A DNA stretch of 64,000 bases from Pseudomonas sp. 8AS (GTDB lineage: Bacteria; Pseudomonadota; Gammaproteobacteria; Pseudomonadales; Pseudomonadaceae): positions 1,512,525 through 1,576,524 of the forward strand of contig NZ_LR733406.1 in assembly GCF_902506505.1 (NCBI RefSeq), in the 5' to 3' direction. The notes beneath the pieces were generated by a model. The model did not search any database. It had not been told where the DNA came from and saw only the letters and a list, made by a program, of their open reading frames with translations. Positions within the stretch are counted from its first letter, which is position 1, and each line of letters starts with the position of its first letter. The position numbers were made by a program, and so were the translations under genes. Below, one piece after another: positions 37,927-46,405 of the stretch.

Positions 37927-38103
37927 CAGTGAACTCCTTCAGGGGGTTGGTAATTTGATGGGGGCCATCCTAACGGCATTGGCCCGATTCTCTTAATTGA
38001 TTGAGGGCATGGTTGTGATTGCTTTGGCCTATATCTTAGTCCGGGGCGCGGCCCAAGTGTGGCAGAAAACTGTGGCAGTTCATGGCGCGGCGGGTGCGCA
38101 GGC

Positions 38104-38715
38104 TCAGCTGCTGGCCTGCAATTGCGGGTTCTGCTGGCGGTACTGCTCGAAAATGAACTGGCGGATGCGCTCGCCATCCTCGCCATCCTCGAACTGCAGG
38201 CTGTAGGCCACTCGCTGGCCACTGGCCTGGCGGATGCGCCGGGCACTGACCTGCAGTGGCTCCTGCTTCGGCAGGGGCAGCCAGAGGACGAAGTCATCCG
38301 GCAGCGCGGCCTTGCCACGCCGTCCGACCAGCAGGCTGTCGGGGGCGAGTTCATGCACCCGCAGGTCGGTAGCCGCACCCGTGTGATCCAGCAGGACCAG
38401 CGGCTTCTTCAGGCTCAGGCGCCAGGGGCGGCGGGTCGCCCCGTCTTCGTAGATGTCCGGCGCACCGAGCTCCAGTTGCAGGCTGTGCAGCTCGTCCTCC
38501 ACCAGATGCAGCGGGAAGGACATGTGGTAGTTGTCCAGATGCGCTTCCAGATTGAGCCGGGCATGCTGGCCCAGGCGGCCGAGCAGGGTGTCGGCCAGGG
38601 CGCCGCCCTCGACCTTGACGGCAGAGGCGTGCAAAGGCTTGCCGCTCAGCTGGCTGCTGAAGATCTGACGGATGAAGTCCAGCTCTTCGCTGGACAGGAC
38701 ATTGTGCTCGGACAT
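38104..38715 (-). CDS. PilZ-like protein, putative c-di-GMP binding
   Basis: 203 residues, cytoplasmic. An N-terminal helical part (~1-45) precedes a YcgR-N-like strand region with FPLHLVEDELHSLQLEL. The PilZ-like part begins at RRPWRLSLKKPLVLLD, whose Arg residues resemble the RxxxR motif. The second motif (D/N-x-S-x-x-G) is degenerate (APDSLLVG), so nucleotide binding is doubtful. GGAGGG precedes ATG 38715. It lies downstream of the LOV photoreceptor gene on the same strand, 111 bases apart, and may be cotranscribed with it. Confidence 0.55.
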   Translation of the reverse strand: MSEHNVLSSEELDFIRQIFSSQLSGKPLHASAVKVEGGALADTLLGRLGQHARLNLEAHLDNYHMSFPLHLVEDELHSLQLELGAPDIYEDGATRRPWRLSLKKPLVLLDHTGAATDLRVHELAPDSLLVGRRGKAALPDDFVLWLPLPKQEPLQVSARRIRQASGQRVAYSLQFEDGEDGERIRQFIFEQYRQQNPQLQASS

Positions 38716-38826
38716 GCTGCCCTCCGTGGGGCATGGACTACTTTGTCGCAAGCAAGAATCACACCCTGCTGGCTGCCGGCGGATCTGCATCCGTTGCAGG
38801 CATGGCGCTCGGCGTCCTGGCCGGAC

Positions 38827-39279
38827 TCAGCCGGAAGCCTTGAGTGCTGCGAGCTCGTCCTTGAGACGGCTGACTTCGGCCTCAAGTTCCCGAACCCGTT
38901 GCTTGGCCTCCACTTCTTCGCTGACATCCTTCTGGATGCCGATGAAATAGGTCAGCTGGTCGCCTTCGTTGAACACCGGGGTGATCGACAGTTCGTTCCA
39001 GAAGGCGCTGCCATCCTTGCGGTAGTTGCGGATGATCTGCCGGCACGGCTTCTGGCTGCGCACGGCCTCGCGGATGGCGGTCAGGCCGGCCTGCTGGCGG
39101 TCGCTGCCCTGCAGGAAGCGGCAGTCCTGGTAGAGAATGTCATCGCTTGCATAGCCGGTCAGGCGCTCGAAGGCGGCGTTGGCGTAGATCAGGATATTGT
39201 CGTCGCCTTCCTGCTCGGCCACCACGATGCCGTCGTTGGACGCATTCACCACCAGTTGCAACAGTTTCGCATTGATCAT
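38827..39279 (-). CDS. Short LOV blue-light photoreceptor (PpSB1-type)
   Basis: 150 residues. Residues ~15-118 are a LOV domain: SNDGIVVAEQEGDDN, then YQDCRFLQG with the photoactive Cys53, NYRKDGSAFWNELSITPV and YFIGIQKDVSEE. These are the FMN-binding Asn and Gln positions. A C-terminal coiled helix (RVRELEAEVSRLKDELAAL) mediates dimerisation, and there is no effector domain. It follows the P. putida PpSB1-LOV sequence closely as I remember it, including the Cys position. Blue light forms a Cys-FMN adduct that changes dimer geometry; the downstream partner is unknown. Confidence 0.9.
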   Translation of the reverse strand: MINAKLLQLVVNASNDGIVVAEQEGDDNILIYANAAFERLTGYASDDILYQDCRFLQGSDRQQAGLTAIREAVRSQKPCRQIIRNYRKDGSAFWNELSITPVFNEGDQLTYFIGIQKDVSEEVEAKQRVRELEAEVSRLKDELAALKASG

Positions 39280-39383
39280 CGCGCAAGTTTCCCATCCATA
39301 TATGCAGCATTCTATGGCATCCCGGGTGGCTGTCCACTTGCGGCATAATGGCCGGCGTTTATCAGCATGTTTCGGAGTTCTGC

Positions 39384-39833
39384 ATGAAAGTCGCCATTCT
39401 GTCCGGCTCGGTCTACGGCGCCGCCGAAGAAGTTGCCCGTCGCGCCGTCGAGTTGCTCAATGCCGCCGGTTTCGAGGCCTGGCACAAGGCCGGGGCCAGC
39501 CTGGCCGAGGTGCAGGCCTTCGCCCCCGAGGCGTTGCTGGCGGTGACTTCGACCACCGGCATGGGCGAGCTGCCGGGCAACCTGCAGGGCTTCTACTACG
39601 AGACCCGCGACCTGTTCCCGGCCTGGAGCGGCAAACCCTTTGCCGTGCTGGCCCTCGGTGATTCCAGCTACGACACCTTCTGCGGCGGTGGCGAGCTGAT
39701 GCGCGAGCTGTTCGCCGAGCTGGGCATGCGCGAGGCGCTGCCGATGCTGCGCCTGGACGCCAGCGAAAGCGTGACCCCGGAAGACGACGCCCAGCCCTGG
39801 CTGGGCGAGCTGGTCGCGGCCCTGCGCGCCTGA
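39384..39833 (+). CDS. Flavodoxin (MioC-like)
   Basis: 149 residues from ATG 39384 with GGAG upstream. The FMN phosphate loop is LSGSVYGAAEEVA, the second loop TSTTGMGELPGNLQGF contacts the isoalloxazine, and LGDSSYDTFCGGG is the third. This pattern fits short-chain flavodoxins of the MioC/YqcA kind that carry electrons to cytoplasmic enzymes. The stop overlaps the ATG of the DUF985 cupin by one base (TGATG), so they are translated together. It is divergent from the LOV gene. Confidence 0.88.
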   Translation: MKVAILSGSVYGAAEEVARRAVELLNAAGFEAWHKAGASLAEVQAFAPEALLAVTSTTGMGELPGNLQGFYYETRDLFPAWSGKPFAVLALGDSSYDTFCGGGELMRELFAELGMREALPMLRLDASESVTPEDDAQPWLGELVAALRA

Positions 39834-40300
39834 TGCATCCGCGCGCCGCCGAGCTGATCCGCGAGCTGCAGCTGGTCGCCCATCCGGAGGGCGGCTATTA
39901 CCGCCGCCTGTTCACTTCGGCGCAGCTGCTGGCCGACGGCCGTGCGGCGTCCAGCGCGATCCTCTTCCTGCTGCCGGCCGGCGCGGTCAGCCGCTGGCAC
40001 CGGGTGGATGCCGACGAGCTGTGGCACTTCCATGAGGGCGAGCCGCTGCAGCTGTTGAGCGCCACGACCCCGCAGCAGGTGCGGGTCGAGCGGCTGGGCC
40101 CGGTGGCGGCCGGGCAGCTGCCGCAACGGGTGGTGCCGGCGCATGCCTGGCAGGCGGCGCGCAGCCTCGGCGCCTTCAGCCTGGTCGGTTGTACGGTGGC
40201 GCCGGAGTTCCGTTTCGAGGGTTTTTGCCTGCTCGCCGATGATGTGCAGGCCCAGCACGACTGGCCGCTGCTGGTGCGTGACTATCCCGAACTGCTGTGA
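39833..40300 (+). CDS. DUF985 cupin protein
   Basis: 155 residues of the DUF985 cupin family: LQLVAHPEGGYYRRLFTS, FLLPAGAVSRWHRVDADELWHFHEGEPL with its metal-binding His/Glu set, and the C-terminal VAPEFRFEGFCLL. The metal-binding site looks intact. The function is unknown, although related proteins are described as sugar epimerase-like cupins. It is translationally coupled to the flavodoxin, which hints at a redox-linked role. Confidence 0.88.
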   Translation: MHPRAAELIRELQLVAHPEGGYYRRLFTSAQLLADGRAASSAILFLLPAGAVSRWHRVDADELWHFHEGEPLQLLSATTPQQVRVERLGPVAAGQLPQRVVPAHAWQAARSLGAFSLVGCTVAPEFRFEGFCLLADDVQAQHDWPLLVRDYPELL

Positions 40301-40394
40301 CCGCCAGGGCCACTAAGCTGGCCTGCAAGGCGACTAGCCCGCCACCCGCTGAGCGCTAGACTCCTCGGCACAATAACTCGCCGAGGATTGTCCG

Positions 40395-41177
40395 ATGACC
40401 GCTGCCCAAGCCCTGCCTCAACTGAATGTGCGCGACCAGGTTTCCGCCGCCGAGTGGCAGACCCGCGTCGACCTGGCCGCCTGCTACCGGCTGATCGCCC
40501 TGTACGGCTGGGATGACCTGATCTTCACCCACATCTCGGCCAAGGTGCCTGGCACCGAAGACTTCCTGATCAACCCCTACGGGCTGATGTTCCACGAAAT
40601 CACCGCCTCCAGCCTGGTCAAGGTCGACCTGGCCGGCAACAAGCTGATGGACAGCCCGTTCGACATCAACCCGGCCGGCTACACCATCCACAGCGCGGTG
40701 CATGAGGTGCGCCACGATGCCACCTGCGTGCTGCATATCCACACCCCGGCGGGCATCGCCGTGTCCGCGCAGAAGCAGGGCCTGCTGCCGCTGTCGCAGC
40801 AGTCGCTGTTCGTCCTCGCCAGCCTGGCCTACCACGGTTACGAGGGCGTGGCCCTGAACCATGACGAGAAGGCCCGCCTGCAGGCCGACCTGGGCGACAA
40901 GAGCTTCATGATCCTACCCAACCACGGTCTGCTCACCGCCGGCGGCAGCATCGCCGACACCTTCCTGATGATGTTCATCCTGCAGCGCGCCTGCGAGATC
41001 CAGGTGATGGCGCAGAGCGGCGGCGCCGAGCTGATCCATATTCCGCAGCAGATTCTCGATGGCGCCCGGGCGATGATTGCTGGGGTGATGAAGAGTCCGC
41101 AGGGCATGGGCGGTGCGCTGCCCTGGCCGGCCCTGCTGCGCAAGCTGGATGCGCAGATGCCGGGCTACGCCGCGTGA
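40395..41177 (+). CDS. Class II aldolase/adducin family protein
   Basis: 260 residues. The zinc-binding histidines appear in VLHIHTPAG, and ILPNHGLLTAGG is the conserved strand with the third ligand. The entry strand DLIFTHISAKVPG and the anion-binding region are also present. The family includes fuculose- and ribulose-phosphate aldolases/epimerases and many unassigned members; this one is the adducin-like form with no sugar-phosphate context. GAGGA lies before the ATG. It overlaps the following hydrolase gene by four bases. Confidence 0.88.
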   Translation: MTAAQALPQLNVRDQVSAAEWQTRVDLAACYRLIALYGWDDLIFTHISAKVPGTEDFLINPYGLMFHEITASSLVKVDLAGNKLMDSPFDINPAGYTIHSAVHEVRHDATCVLHIHTPAGIAVSAQKQGLLPLSQQSLFVLASLAYHGYEGVALNHDEKARLQADLGDKSFMILPNHGLLTAGGSIADTFLMMFILQRACEIQVMAQSGGAELIHIPQQILDGARAMIAGVMKSPQGMGGALPWPALLRKLDAQMPGYAA

Positions 41178-42085
41178 CGACGCTACCCGGCATCGCCCTG
41201 GATGAATGGCGGGCGCAGGGACAGGGCTTCAGCTTCAAGGGCCACGCCATCCGCTACTGGGTGGCGGGGGCGGTGGATGCCGAGCCGCTGCTGCTGATCC
41301 ACGGCTTCCCCACCGCCAGCTGGGACTGGCACCGTCTGTGGCAGGCGCTGGCGCAGCAATACCGTGTCGTGGCCTGCGATATGCTCGGCTTCGGCTATTC
41401 GGCCAAGCCGCGCGGACATGCCTACAGCCTGCTGGAGCAGGCCGATCTGCAGCAGGCGCTGCTGGCCCAGCTGGGCATTAGCGGGCCGCTGCATGTGCTG
41501 GCCCACGACTACGGCGACAGCGTGGCCCAGGAGCTGCTGGCGCGGCACCACGAGGGGCGTATCCAGCTGGCCAGTTGCGTGTTCCTCAATGGCGGGCTGT
41601 TTCCGGAAACCCATCGCCCGGTGCTGATGCAGAAACTGCTGCTCAGCCCGCTGGGGCCGCTGCTCGGCAAGCTGTTCTCGCGCGGCAAGCTGAAAGCCAA
41701 CCTGACCCGCGTATTCGGCCCGCACACCCCGCCCAGCGAGGTGGAGCTGGATGCCTTCTGGAGCCTGATCAGCCATAACGACGGCCCGGCGGTGATGCAC
41801 CGGCTGATCCGCTACATGCCCGAGCGCCGCCAGCAGCGCGAACGCTGGGTGGCGGCCATGCAGAAGGGCGGGGTGCCGCTGCGGGTGATCGATGGCGCAC
41901 TCGACCCGATTTCCGGGGCGCACATGGTGGCGCGCTACCGCGAGCTGATCGAGAGCCCCGACACGGTTTTGCTGCCGGCCATAGGCCACTATCCGCAGAC
42001 CGAGGCACCCGCAGAGGTGCTCGCTCACTATCTGCAGTTCCGTGAATGGCTGGAGGCCAAAACATGCAGCGACGTACTGTCTTGA
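41174..42085 (+). CDS. Alpha/beta hydrolase, haloalkane dehalogenase/epoxide hydrolase-like
   Basis: 303 residues from GTG 41174, which overlaps the aldolase stop (GTGA). The oxyanion turn HGFPTASWDW (43-52), an Asp nucleophile elbow HDYGDSVAQ (111-119, Asp112), a charge-relay Asp in DGALDPIS and His in GHYPQTE are all visible. The Asp rather than Ser nucleophile points to C-O or C-halogen hydrolysis. The substrate is unknown. It overlaps the DUF1569 gene by 22 bases. Confidence 0.88.
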   Translation: MTTLPGIALDEWRAQGQGFSFKGHAIRYWVAGAVDAEPLLLIHGFPTASWDWHRLWQALAQQYRVVACDMLGFGYSAKPRGHAYSLLEQADLQQALLAQLGISGPLHVLAHDYGDSVAQELLARHHEGRIQLASCVFLNGGLFPETHRPVLMQKLLLSPLGPLLGKLFSRGKLKANLTRVFGPHTPPSEVELDAFWSLISHNDGPAVMHRLIRYMPERRQQRERWVAAMQKGGVPLRVIDGALDPISGAHMVARYRELIESPDTVLLPAIGHYPQTEAPAEVLAHYLQFREWLEAKTCSDVLS

Positions 42086-42606
42086 AGGGAGCCGCCGTGG
42101 GCGGTGCAGTGGTGCTGGGAGCGGGGTTCTGGGCATTGCCCACCGGCGTGGCGCCGGCCGCGCTGACGCTGGAGGGCGCGCAACAGGTGCTGGTCGAGCT
42201 GGCCAGTCGCGAACTGACCAGCCTCAAGGGCTGGAGCCCGAGCGAGGTGTTCAACCACTGCGCGCAGAGCGTCGAGTACTCCATGGACGGCTACCCGCAG
42301 CTCAAATCTGCCTGGTTCCGCCACAGCGTCGGGCCGCTGGCTTTCAGCGTGTTCAACGCCCGCGGCGCCATGCGCCACCCGCTCGATGAAGTGATTCCCG
42401 GTGCCGCTCCGCTGATCGAACCGGCCAGCACGGTGGCCGCCATCGCCCGCCTGCAGGCGGCGCTGCTGCGCTTCGCTGCCCACACTGGCGAGCTGCAGCC
42501 GCACTTCGCCTACGGCGCCCTCAGCCATGCCGAGTACACCCAGGCCCATGTGCTGCACCTGTACAACCACCTGAGCCTGATTCGCGAGTCTGATCAATCT
42601 GCCTGA
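42064..42606 (+). CDS. DUF1569 protein with Tat signal
   Basis: 180 residues from ATG 42064. The N terminus MQRRTVLKGAAVGGAVVLG is a twin-arginine signal, so the protein would be exported folded. The mature part carries the DUF1569/DinB-like four-helix pattern: GWSPSEVFNHCAQSVEYSMDGYP, a middle helix, and LSHAEYTQAHVLHLYNHL with His residues that could bind a metal. Its function is unknown. It is coupled to the hydrolase by overlap. Confidence 0.8.
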   Translation: MQRRTVLKGAAVGGAVVLGAGFWALPTGVAPAALTLEGAQQVLVELASRELTSLKGWSPSEVFNHCAQSVEYSMDGYPQLKSAWFRHSVGPLAFSVFNARGAMRHPLDEVIPGAAPLIEPASTVAAIARLQAALLRFAAHTGELQPHFAYGALSHAEYTQAHVLHLYNHLSLIRESDQSA

Positions 42607-42731
42607 TCTTGGCTTATAGCAATCATCTTGCAGCCTTATTGAGCACCATTCAGTCGCCGCGCAGATGATTGCCGAGTGCCAGCGTCTGCTGGACACTCGA
42701 GGCCTTTTCCACCTGCCGAGGTAGCTGTTTC

Positions 42732-43643
42732 ATGAGCGAAGCCATCCGTTTCGAAGACAAGGTCGTGATCGTCACTGGTGCCGGTGGCGGCCTCGGCCGG
42801 GCCCATGCGCTGCTGTTCGCCAAACATGGCGCGCGGGTGGTGGTCAACGACCTGGGCGGCAGCACCCACGGCGAAGGGGCCAACGCCTCGGCGGCGGACA
42901 AGGTGGTGGCGGAGATCCGCGCTGCCGGCGGCACCGCGATCGCCAACCACGACTCGGTGACCGACGGCGACAAGATTGTGCAGAACGCCCTGGACAGCTT
43001 CGGCCGTGTCGACGTGCTGGTGAACAACGCCGGCATCCTGCGCGACAAATCCTTCCACAAGATGGAAGACGCCGACTGGGACCTGGTCTACAAGGTCCAT
43101 GTCGAAGGCTCCTACAAGGTCACCCGCGCCGCCTGGGCGCACCTGCGCGAGCAGAACTACGGCCGGGTGATCTTCACCGCCTCTACCTCGGGCATCTACG
43201 GCAACTTCGGCCAGAGCAACTACGGCATGGCCAAGCTCGGTCTGTACGGCCTGACCCGCACCCTGGCCATCGAGGGGCGCAAGAACAACATCCTGGTCAA
43301 CGCCATCGCCCCCACCGGCGGCACGCGCATGACCGAAGGCCTGATCCCGCCGCAGGTGTTCGAGCAGCTCAAGCCGGAGCTGGTCAGCCCGCTGGTGGTG
43401 TATCTGGGCAGCGAGCAGTGCCAGGACACCTCCGGCCTGTACGAAGTGGGTGGCGGCTGGATCGGCAAGGTGCGCTGGGAGCGCAGCCTGGGCGCCGGCT
43501 TCGACCCCAAGGCCGGCTTCAGCCCGGAGGATGTGGCGGCCAGCTGGAAGCAGATCGGCGACTTCGCAGGCGCCGTGCACCCGGACGACAACGTCACCGC
43601 CCTGCGCGAGATGATGGCCAACCTGCAGAAGTACGCCGGCTGA
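42732..43643 (+). CDS. Short-chain dehydrogenase, MFE-2/hydroxyacyl-CoA dehydrogenase-like
   Basis: 303 residues from ATG 42732. The NAD motif is VTGAGGGLGRAHA; VLVNNAGILRDKSF, a catalytic Ser in STSGIYGNFGQSNYGMAKLG and the YxxxK pair (Tyr-Gly-Met-Ala-Lys) follow. The C-terminal extension (VYLGSEQCQDTSGLYEVGGGWIGKVRWERS) is that of the peroxisomal multifunctional enzyme type 2 dehydrogenase domain, so a (3R)-hydroxyacyl-CoA or similar substrate is likely. A terminator follows at 43674. Confidence 0.9.
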   Translation: MSEAIRFEDKVVIVTGAGGGLGRAHALLFAKHGARVVVNDLGGSTHGEGANASAADKVVAEIRAAGGTAIANHDSVTDGDKIVQNALDSFGRVDVLVNNAGILRDKSFHKMEDADWDLVYKVHVEGSYKVTRAAWAHLREQNYGRVIFTASTSGIYGNFGQSNYGMAKLGLYGLTRTLAIEGRKNNILVNAIAPTGGTRMTEGLIPPQVFEQLKPELVSPLVVYLGSEQCQDTSGLYEVGGGWIGKVRWERSLGAGFDPKAGFSPEDVAASWKQIGDFAGAVHPDDNVTALREMMANLQKYAG

Positions 43644-43673
43644 GGCGGGCGCAGGGCGGGTTGGATGGACCAG

Positions 43674-43700
43674 AAGGCCGGCAGTGATGCCGGCCTTTTG
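43674..43700 (+). terminator. Rho-independent terminator after the SDR gene
   Basis: Arms AAGGCCGGCA (43674-43683) and TGCCGGCCTT (43688-43697), loop GTGA, followed by TTG. Confidence 0.8.
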
Positions 43701-43759
43701 CATGGTCAGCCGAATCGTTGGGCTTCGTCACGTTGTTCCTCAACTCAAGCTACAGCGCA

Positions 43760-44563
43760 TCAATGCAGCGCCGGCGTGCGTCCCAGCTCGCGCAGGCGCT
43801 GGCCCAGGCGCAGTCGTTCGGGTTCGTCGTCGCACAGCAGCAGGGCGCGTTCCAGGTCGAAGCGCTCGGCCTGCGGGCAGTCCAGCTCGCGGTAGATGGC
43901 CGCGCGCAACAGGTGGTCGGCGACATTCGGCGGAGCCAGCAGGAGGATGCGCTCGGCGTCCTTCAGTGCGGCCAGGGGCTCGCCGGCGGCGCCATGCAGG
44001 TGGCACAGGTTGCGCGACAGGCGCAGCAGCAGGGCGTGGGCGTCACAAGTCAGCAGATGGCCAGCGTGCAGTTCGGCCGCCGGCCCGGCGACGCGCAGCA
44101 GCAGTTCGCGGCAGTCGCGGGTGTACAGGCGGCGGCCGTTGCATGGGTCGAGCAGGTGATCGGCGCCAGGCACGCGCAGCAGCAGATGGCCGGGAAAGTT
44201 CACCGCCTGCAACGGGATGTCCAGCTGGCGGGCCAGCTCCAGGGCGATCAGCGCCAGCGACAGGGGCTGGCCGCGGCGGCGTTGCAGCACCCGGTGCAAC
44301 AGCGCGGCCTGGGGCCGGGTGGGCAGGTCGTCGTCCTCGTGGAAGTCCAGCTCACCCAGGCGGCGCAGCAGCGGCTGGGCCTGTTCGGCGACGGGCAGGT
44401 GCGGCAGCCCGGCGGCTACCAGCTGGCGCAGGTTGGCGAAATCGCGCAGGACCTGAGCCGGCTGCAGCTCGGGATCATGCTCGGCGGCGATCTGCAGCGC
44501 CGCCTCGAACAGCGCGGGCGGCTGCGCGTGCAGGCAGTCGAGCCAGGCCGGACGTGGGGTCAT
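43760..44563 (-). CDS. SirB1/YchA-like transglutaminase-TPR protein
   Basis: 267 residues. The N-terminal transglutaminase-like domain shows the SirB1 form: LLHRVLQRRRGQPLSLALIALELARQL, LQAVNFPGHLLLRV and LLDPCNGRRLYT. The Cys-His-Asp triad is not clearly complete: there is a Cys in the DPCNG loop but Ser where the usual nucleophile region begins. C-terminal TPR-like helices (~190-260) follow. The role is unknown; in enterobacteria the gene sits near prmC and kdsA. Confidence 0.83.
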   Translation of the reverse strand: MTPRPAWLDCLHAQPPALFEAALQIAAEHDPELQPAQVLRDFANLRQLVAAGLPHLPVAEQAQPLLRRLGELDFHEDDDLPTRPQAALLHRVLQRRRGQPLSLALIALELARQLDIPLQAVNFPGHLLLRVPGADHLLDPCNGRRLYTRDCRELLLRVAGPAAELHAGHLLTCDAHALLLRLSRNLCHLHGAAGEPLAALKDAERILLLAPPNVADHLLRAAIYRELDCPQAERFDLERALLLCDDEPERLRLGQRLRELGRTPALH

Positions 44564-44649
44564 CGAGGTCTCCTGAAGCGGCGAGCTATATGCCTAGCTT
44601 GTAGCGCGCGGCATCAGACTCGTCCAGTCGGCAGGCAGACCCCGCGGTT

Positions 44650-44979
44650 TCAGGCGTAGACGCGCTGGCCGCGATACATGCGCACGGTGCCGCGCGGCGT
44701 TTCGTCGCTCGCGGCGGCGGCCGCGGCCGGCTCGTCGGCCAGCGCCTGGCCGCGGTATTGCCGGGCCGGGGTGCTGGGCTCGGCCGCGCTCTGGAAGTCG
44801 CTGAGCTCGGCCAGGCGAATGCCGAGGTTGCGAGTATCCTGGTCGGCGGAGCGCAGGCAGGCCATCAGCATGGCTTCCACTGCGTCCGCCTGGTTGAGGT
44901 GGATATCCACGGCGAGTTCGTCGCGCAAGCGCCGGCGCAGCGCCTGCATGCAATCCAGTACGGCCTTGTTCAGTTCCAT
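44650..44979 (-). CDS. Hypothetical protein (109 aa)
   Basis: An acidic cytoplasmic protein. Residues 1-60 are predicted helical (LNKAVLDCMQALRRRLRDEL, then NQADAVEAMLMACL). The second half is low-complexity with the repeated phrases QYRGQALA and MYRGQRVYA, a possible short internal duplication. There is no signal peptide. The family is unrecognised. Confidence 0.6.
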   Translation of the reverse strand: MELNKAVLDCMQALRRRLRDELAVDIHLNQADAVEAMLMACLRSADQDTRNLGIRLAELSDFQSAAEPSTPARQYRGQALADEPAAAAAASDETPRGTVRMYRGQRVYA

Positions 44980-45241
44980 GCCCGTTTCCCCCTAGCAGTT
45001 CAAGCGTGCCCGCCGGCAACTGTCGACCGGCCTCTGCGCGTTGCCACGCCTGGACTTCTGCAAGCGCCGTACCAAAAAGCCCGAGCCGCGAACTGTGCGG
45101 CCTTTCACAGGTCTATGGCTGCGCGGCTGCCCGCCACTGGTGCGTGTTGCACTGCCCTGGCGCGACGCTGAAGCGCAGCCGACTAACCGGTATACTGCCG
45201 GCTCTGTTTTTTGCCGCCGTGCTTTCCCTGAAGGTTTACCC

Positions 45242-46066
45242 ATGCGCAACGATGCCCGCGACGAACTCGACCATATCCCCAGCCTGACCGCCGGCGGCCG
45301 CAACCAGGACGATTTCGCGCCGGTGCATGCGGCGCCCGCCGATCATGTCCAGCCCCACCACGGCCGTGCCCAGGCGGCGCCGGCCAAGTCTTCCGGCGGC
45401 ACCGGCGCGTTGTGGGCACTGGTCGGCGCCCTGGCCATCGCCCTGGGCGCGCTCAGCTGGTGGAGCCTGCAGCAGATCTCTCTGATGGAGCAGCAGCTGG
45501 TGGCGACCCAGGAGAGCTTCGTCAAGATCAGCGAAGATGCCGCCGGGCGTATCCAGGACATCTCAGGCAAGGTGGTGGCCACCGAGTCCAACGTCACCAC
45601 CGACAGCGAGCAGCTCAAGCTGCGGGTCAAGCAGCTGGAGAACAAGCTGGCCGAGCTGAGCAAGTCGCAGCAGAACGTGGCCGGCCAGCAGAGCGGCCAG
45701 GGCAAGCGCATCGAGCAGCTGGCCACTGAGCTGAAGAGCCAGAAGACTGCTACCAGCCAGTTCGACGGCCGGCTGGACAAGCTGGCCAGCGAGCAGAAGG
45801 CCGGCCTGGCCGGAGTCGGCCAGCTGGAAGGTCAGCTCAAGAGCCTGAGCGGCGATATCGAGGCACTGAAGAAGCAGGGCAACCCGAACCAGGCCATCGG
45901 CCGCTTGGAACAGGACCTGCTGGTGCTGCGCAGCGAACTGGACAACCGCCCTGCGCCGACCCAGAACACCGCCGAGTTCGATGCCTTCCGCGCGCAGATG
46001 ACCCGCAACATCAGCACCCTGCAGGCCCAGGTGCAGAACCTGCAGCAGCAGATCAACGCCCGCTGA
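45242..46066 (+). CDS. Inner-membrane coiled-coil protein of unknown function
   Basis: 274 residues from ATG 45242, preceded by GAAGG. An acidic cytoplasmic N terminus (1-60) is followed by one membrane helix (GALWALVGALAIALGALSWW, ~61-80). A long periplasmic coiled coil runs to the end (LKLRVKQLENKLAELSKSQQ and further heptads). The layout resembles envelope or cell-division scaffold proteins, but I do not recognise a named family. An IS fragment begins 38 bases after the stop. Confidence 0.72.
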   Translation: MRNDARDELDHIPSLTAGGRNQDDFAPVHAAPADHVQPHHGRAQAAPAKSSGGTGALWALVGALAIALGALSWWSLQQISLMEQQLVATQESFVKISEDAAGRIQDISGKVVATESNVTTDSEQLKLRVKQLENKLAELSKSQQNVAGQQSGQGKRIEQLATELKSQKTATSQFDGRLDKLASEQKAGLAGVGQLEGQLKSLSGDIEALKKQGNPNQAIGRLEQDLLVLRSELDNRPAPTQNTAEFDAFRAQMTRNISTLQAQVQNLQQQINAR

Positions 46067-46103
46067 GTCTCGCATGCTGCACCTTCCGCTTGGCTTGTTG
46101 GCG

Positions 46104-46310
46104 CTTGAGTAGGTCCGCTGGATCGTAGGCAGGGTGGTCGGTCTTCTGTGGTTGCGCTTTGCTGAGGCCCAGCGCTGGCAGGTCCGGCCAGGCCACGTTG
46201 GCCTCGATCACCCGCATCAGGTGATCCTCGGGAACCAGTTCGTCCAGCATCGGTGGAAACAGGCTGCTCTGCTGGCGCCCTTCGTCCTGGATGTAACCCA
46301 TAAACGACAA
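46104..46310 (-). pseudogene. 5' fragment of an IS1182-type transposase gene
   Basis: About 69 codons from ATG 46310 match the N terminus of IS1182-family transposases: MGYIQDEGRQQSSLFP, MLDELVPEDHLMRVIE and DHPAYDPADLLK. After the DLLK position the expected YLYGYLN continuation is lost and the frame runs out at 46053. The catalytic DDE core is absent. It is a dead fragment left after deletion, abutting the coiled-coil gene on one side and a perfect palindrome on the other. Confidence 0.8.
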
Positions 46311-46336
46311 TGCCCGTATCGATCGATACGGGCATT
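46309..46336. repeat. Perfect 28-bp palindrome
   Basis: A perfectly symmetric sequence beginning AATGCCCGTATCGA, with no loop bases set apart, followed by TTTCTTC on the plus strand. It lies exactly at the 5' edge of the transposase fragment. It could be a transposon end remnant or a bidirectional terminator. Confidence 0.7.
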
Positions 46337-46405
46337 TTCTTCAACTCGTCCTCAGACGGCCAGGCTGCACGCAGTCTGAATGGGCGGGCTTTTCTGCGTG
46401 TCGAC

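Noticed and set aside
37927..38060. OxyR box upstream of ahpC
   Set aside because: Several ATAG/CTAT-like words occur, but not with the required four-element spacing; regulation by OxyR is left as family knowledge.
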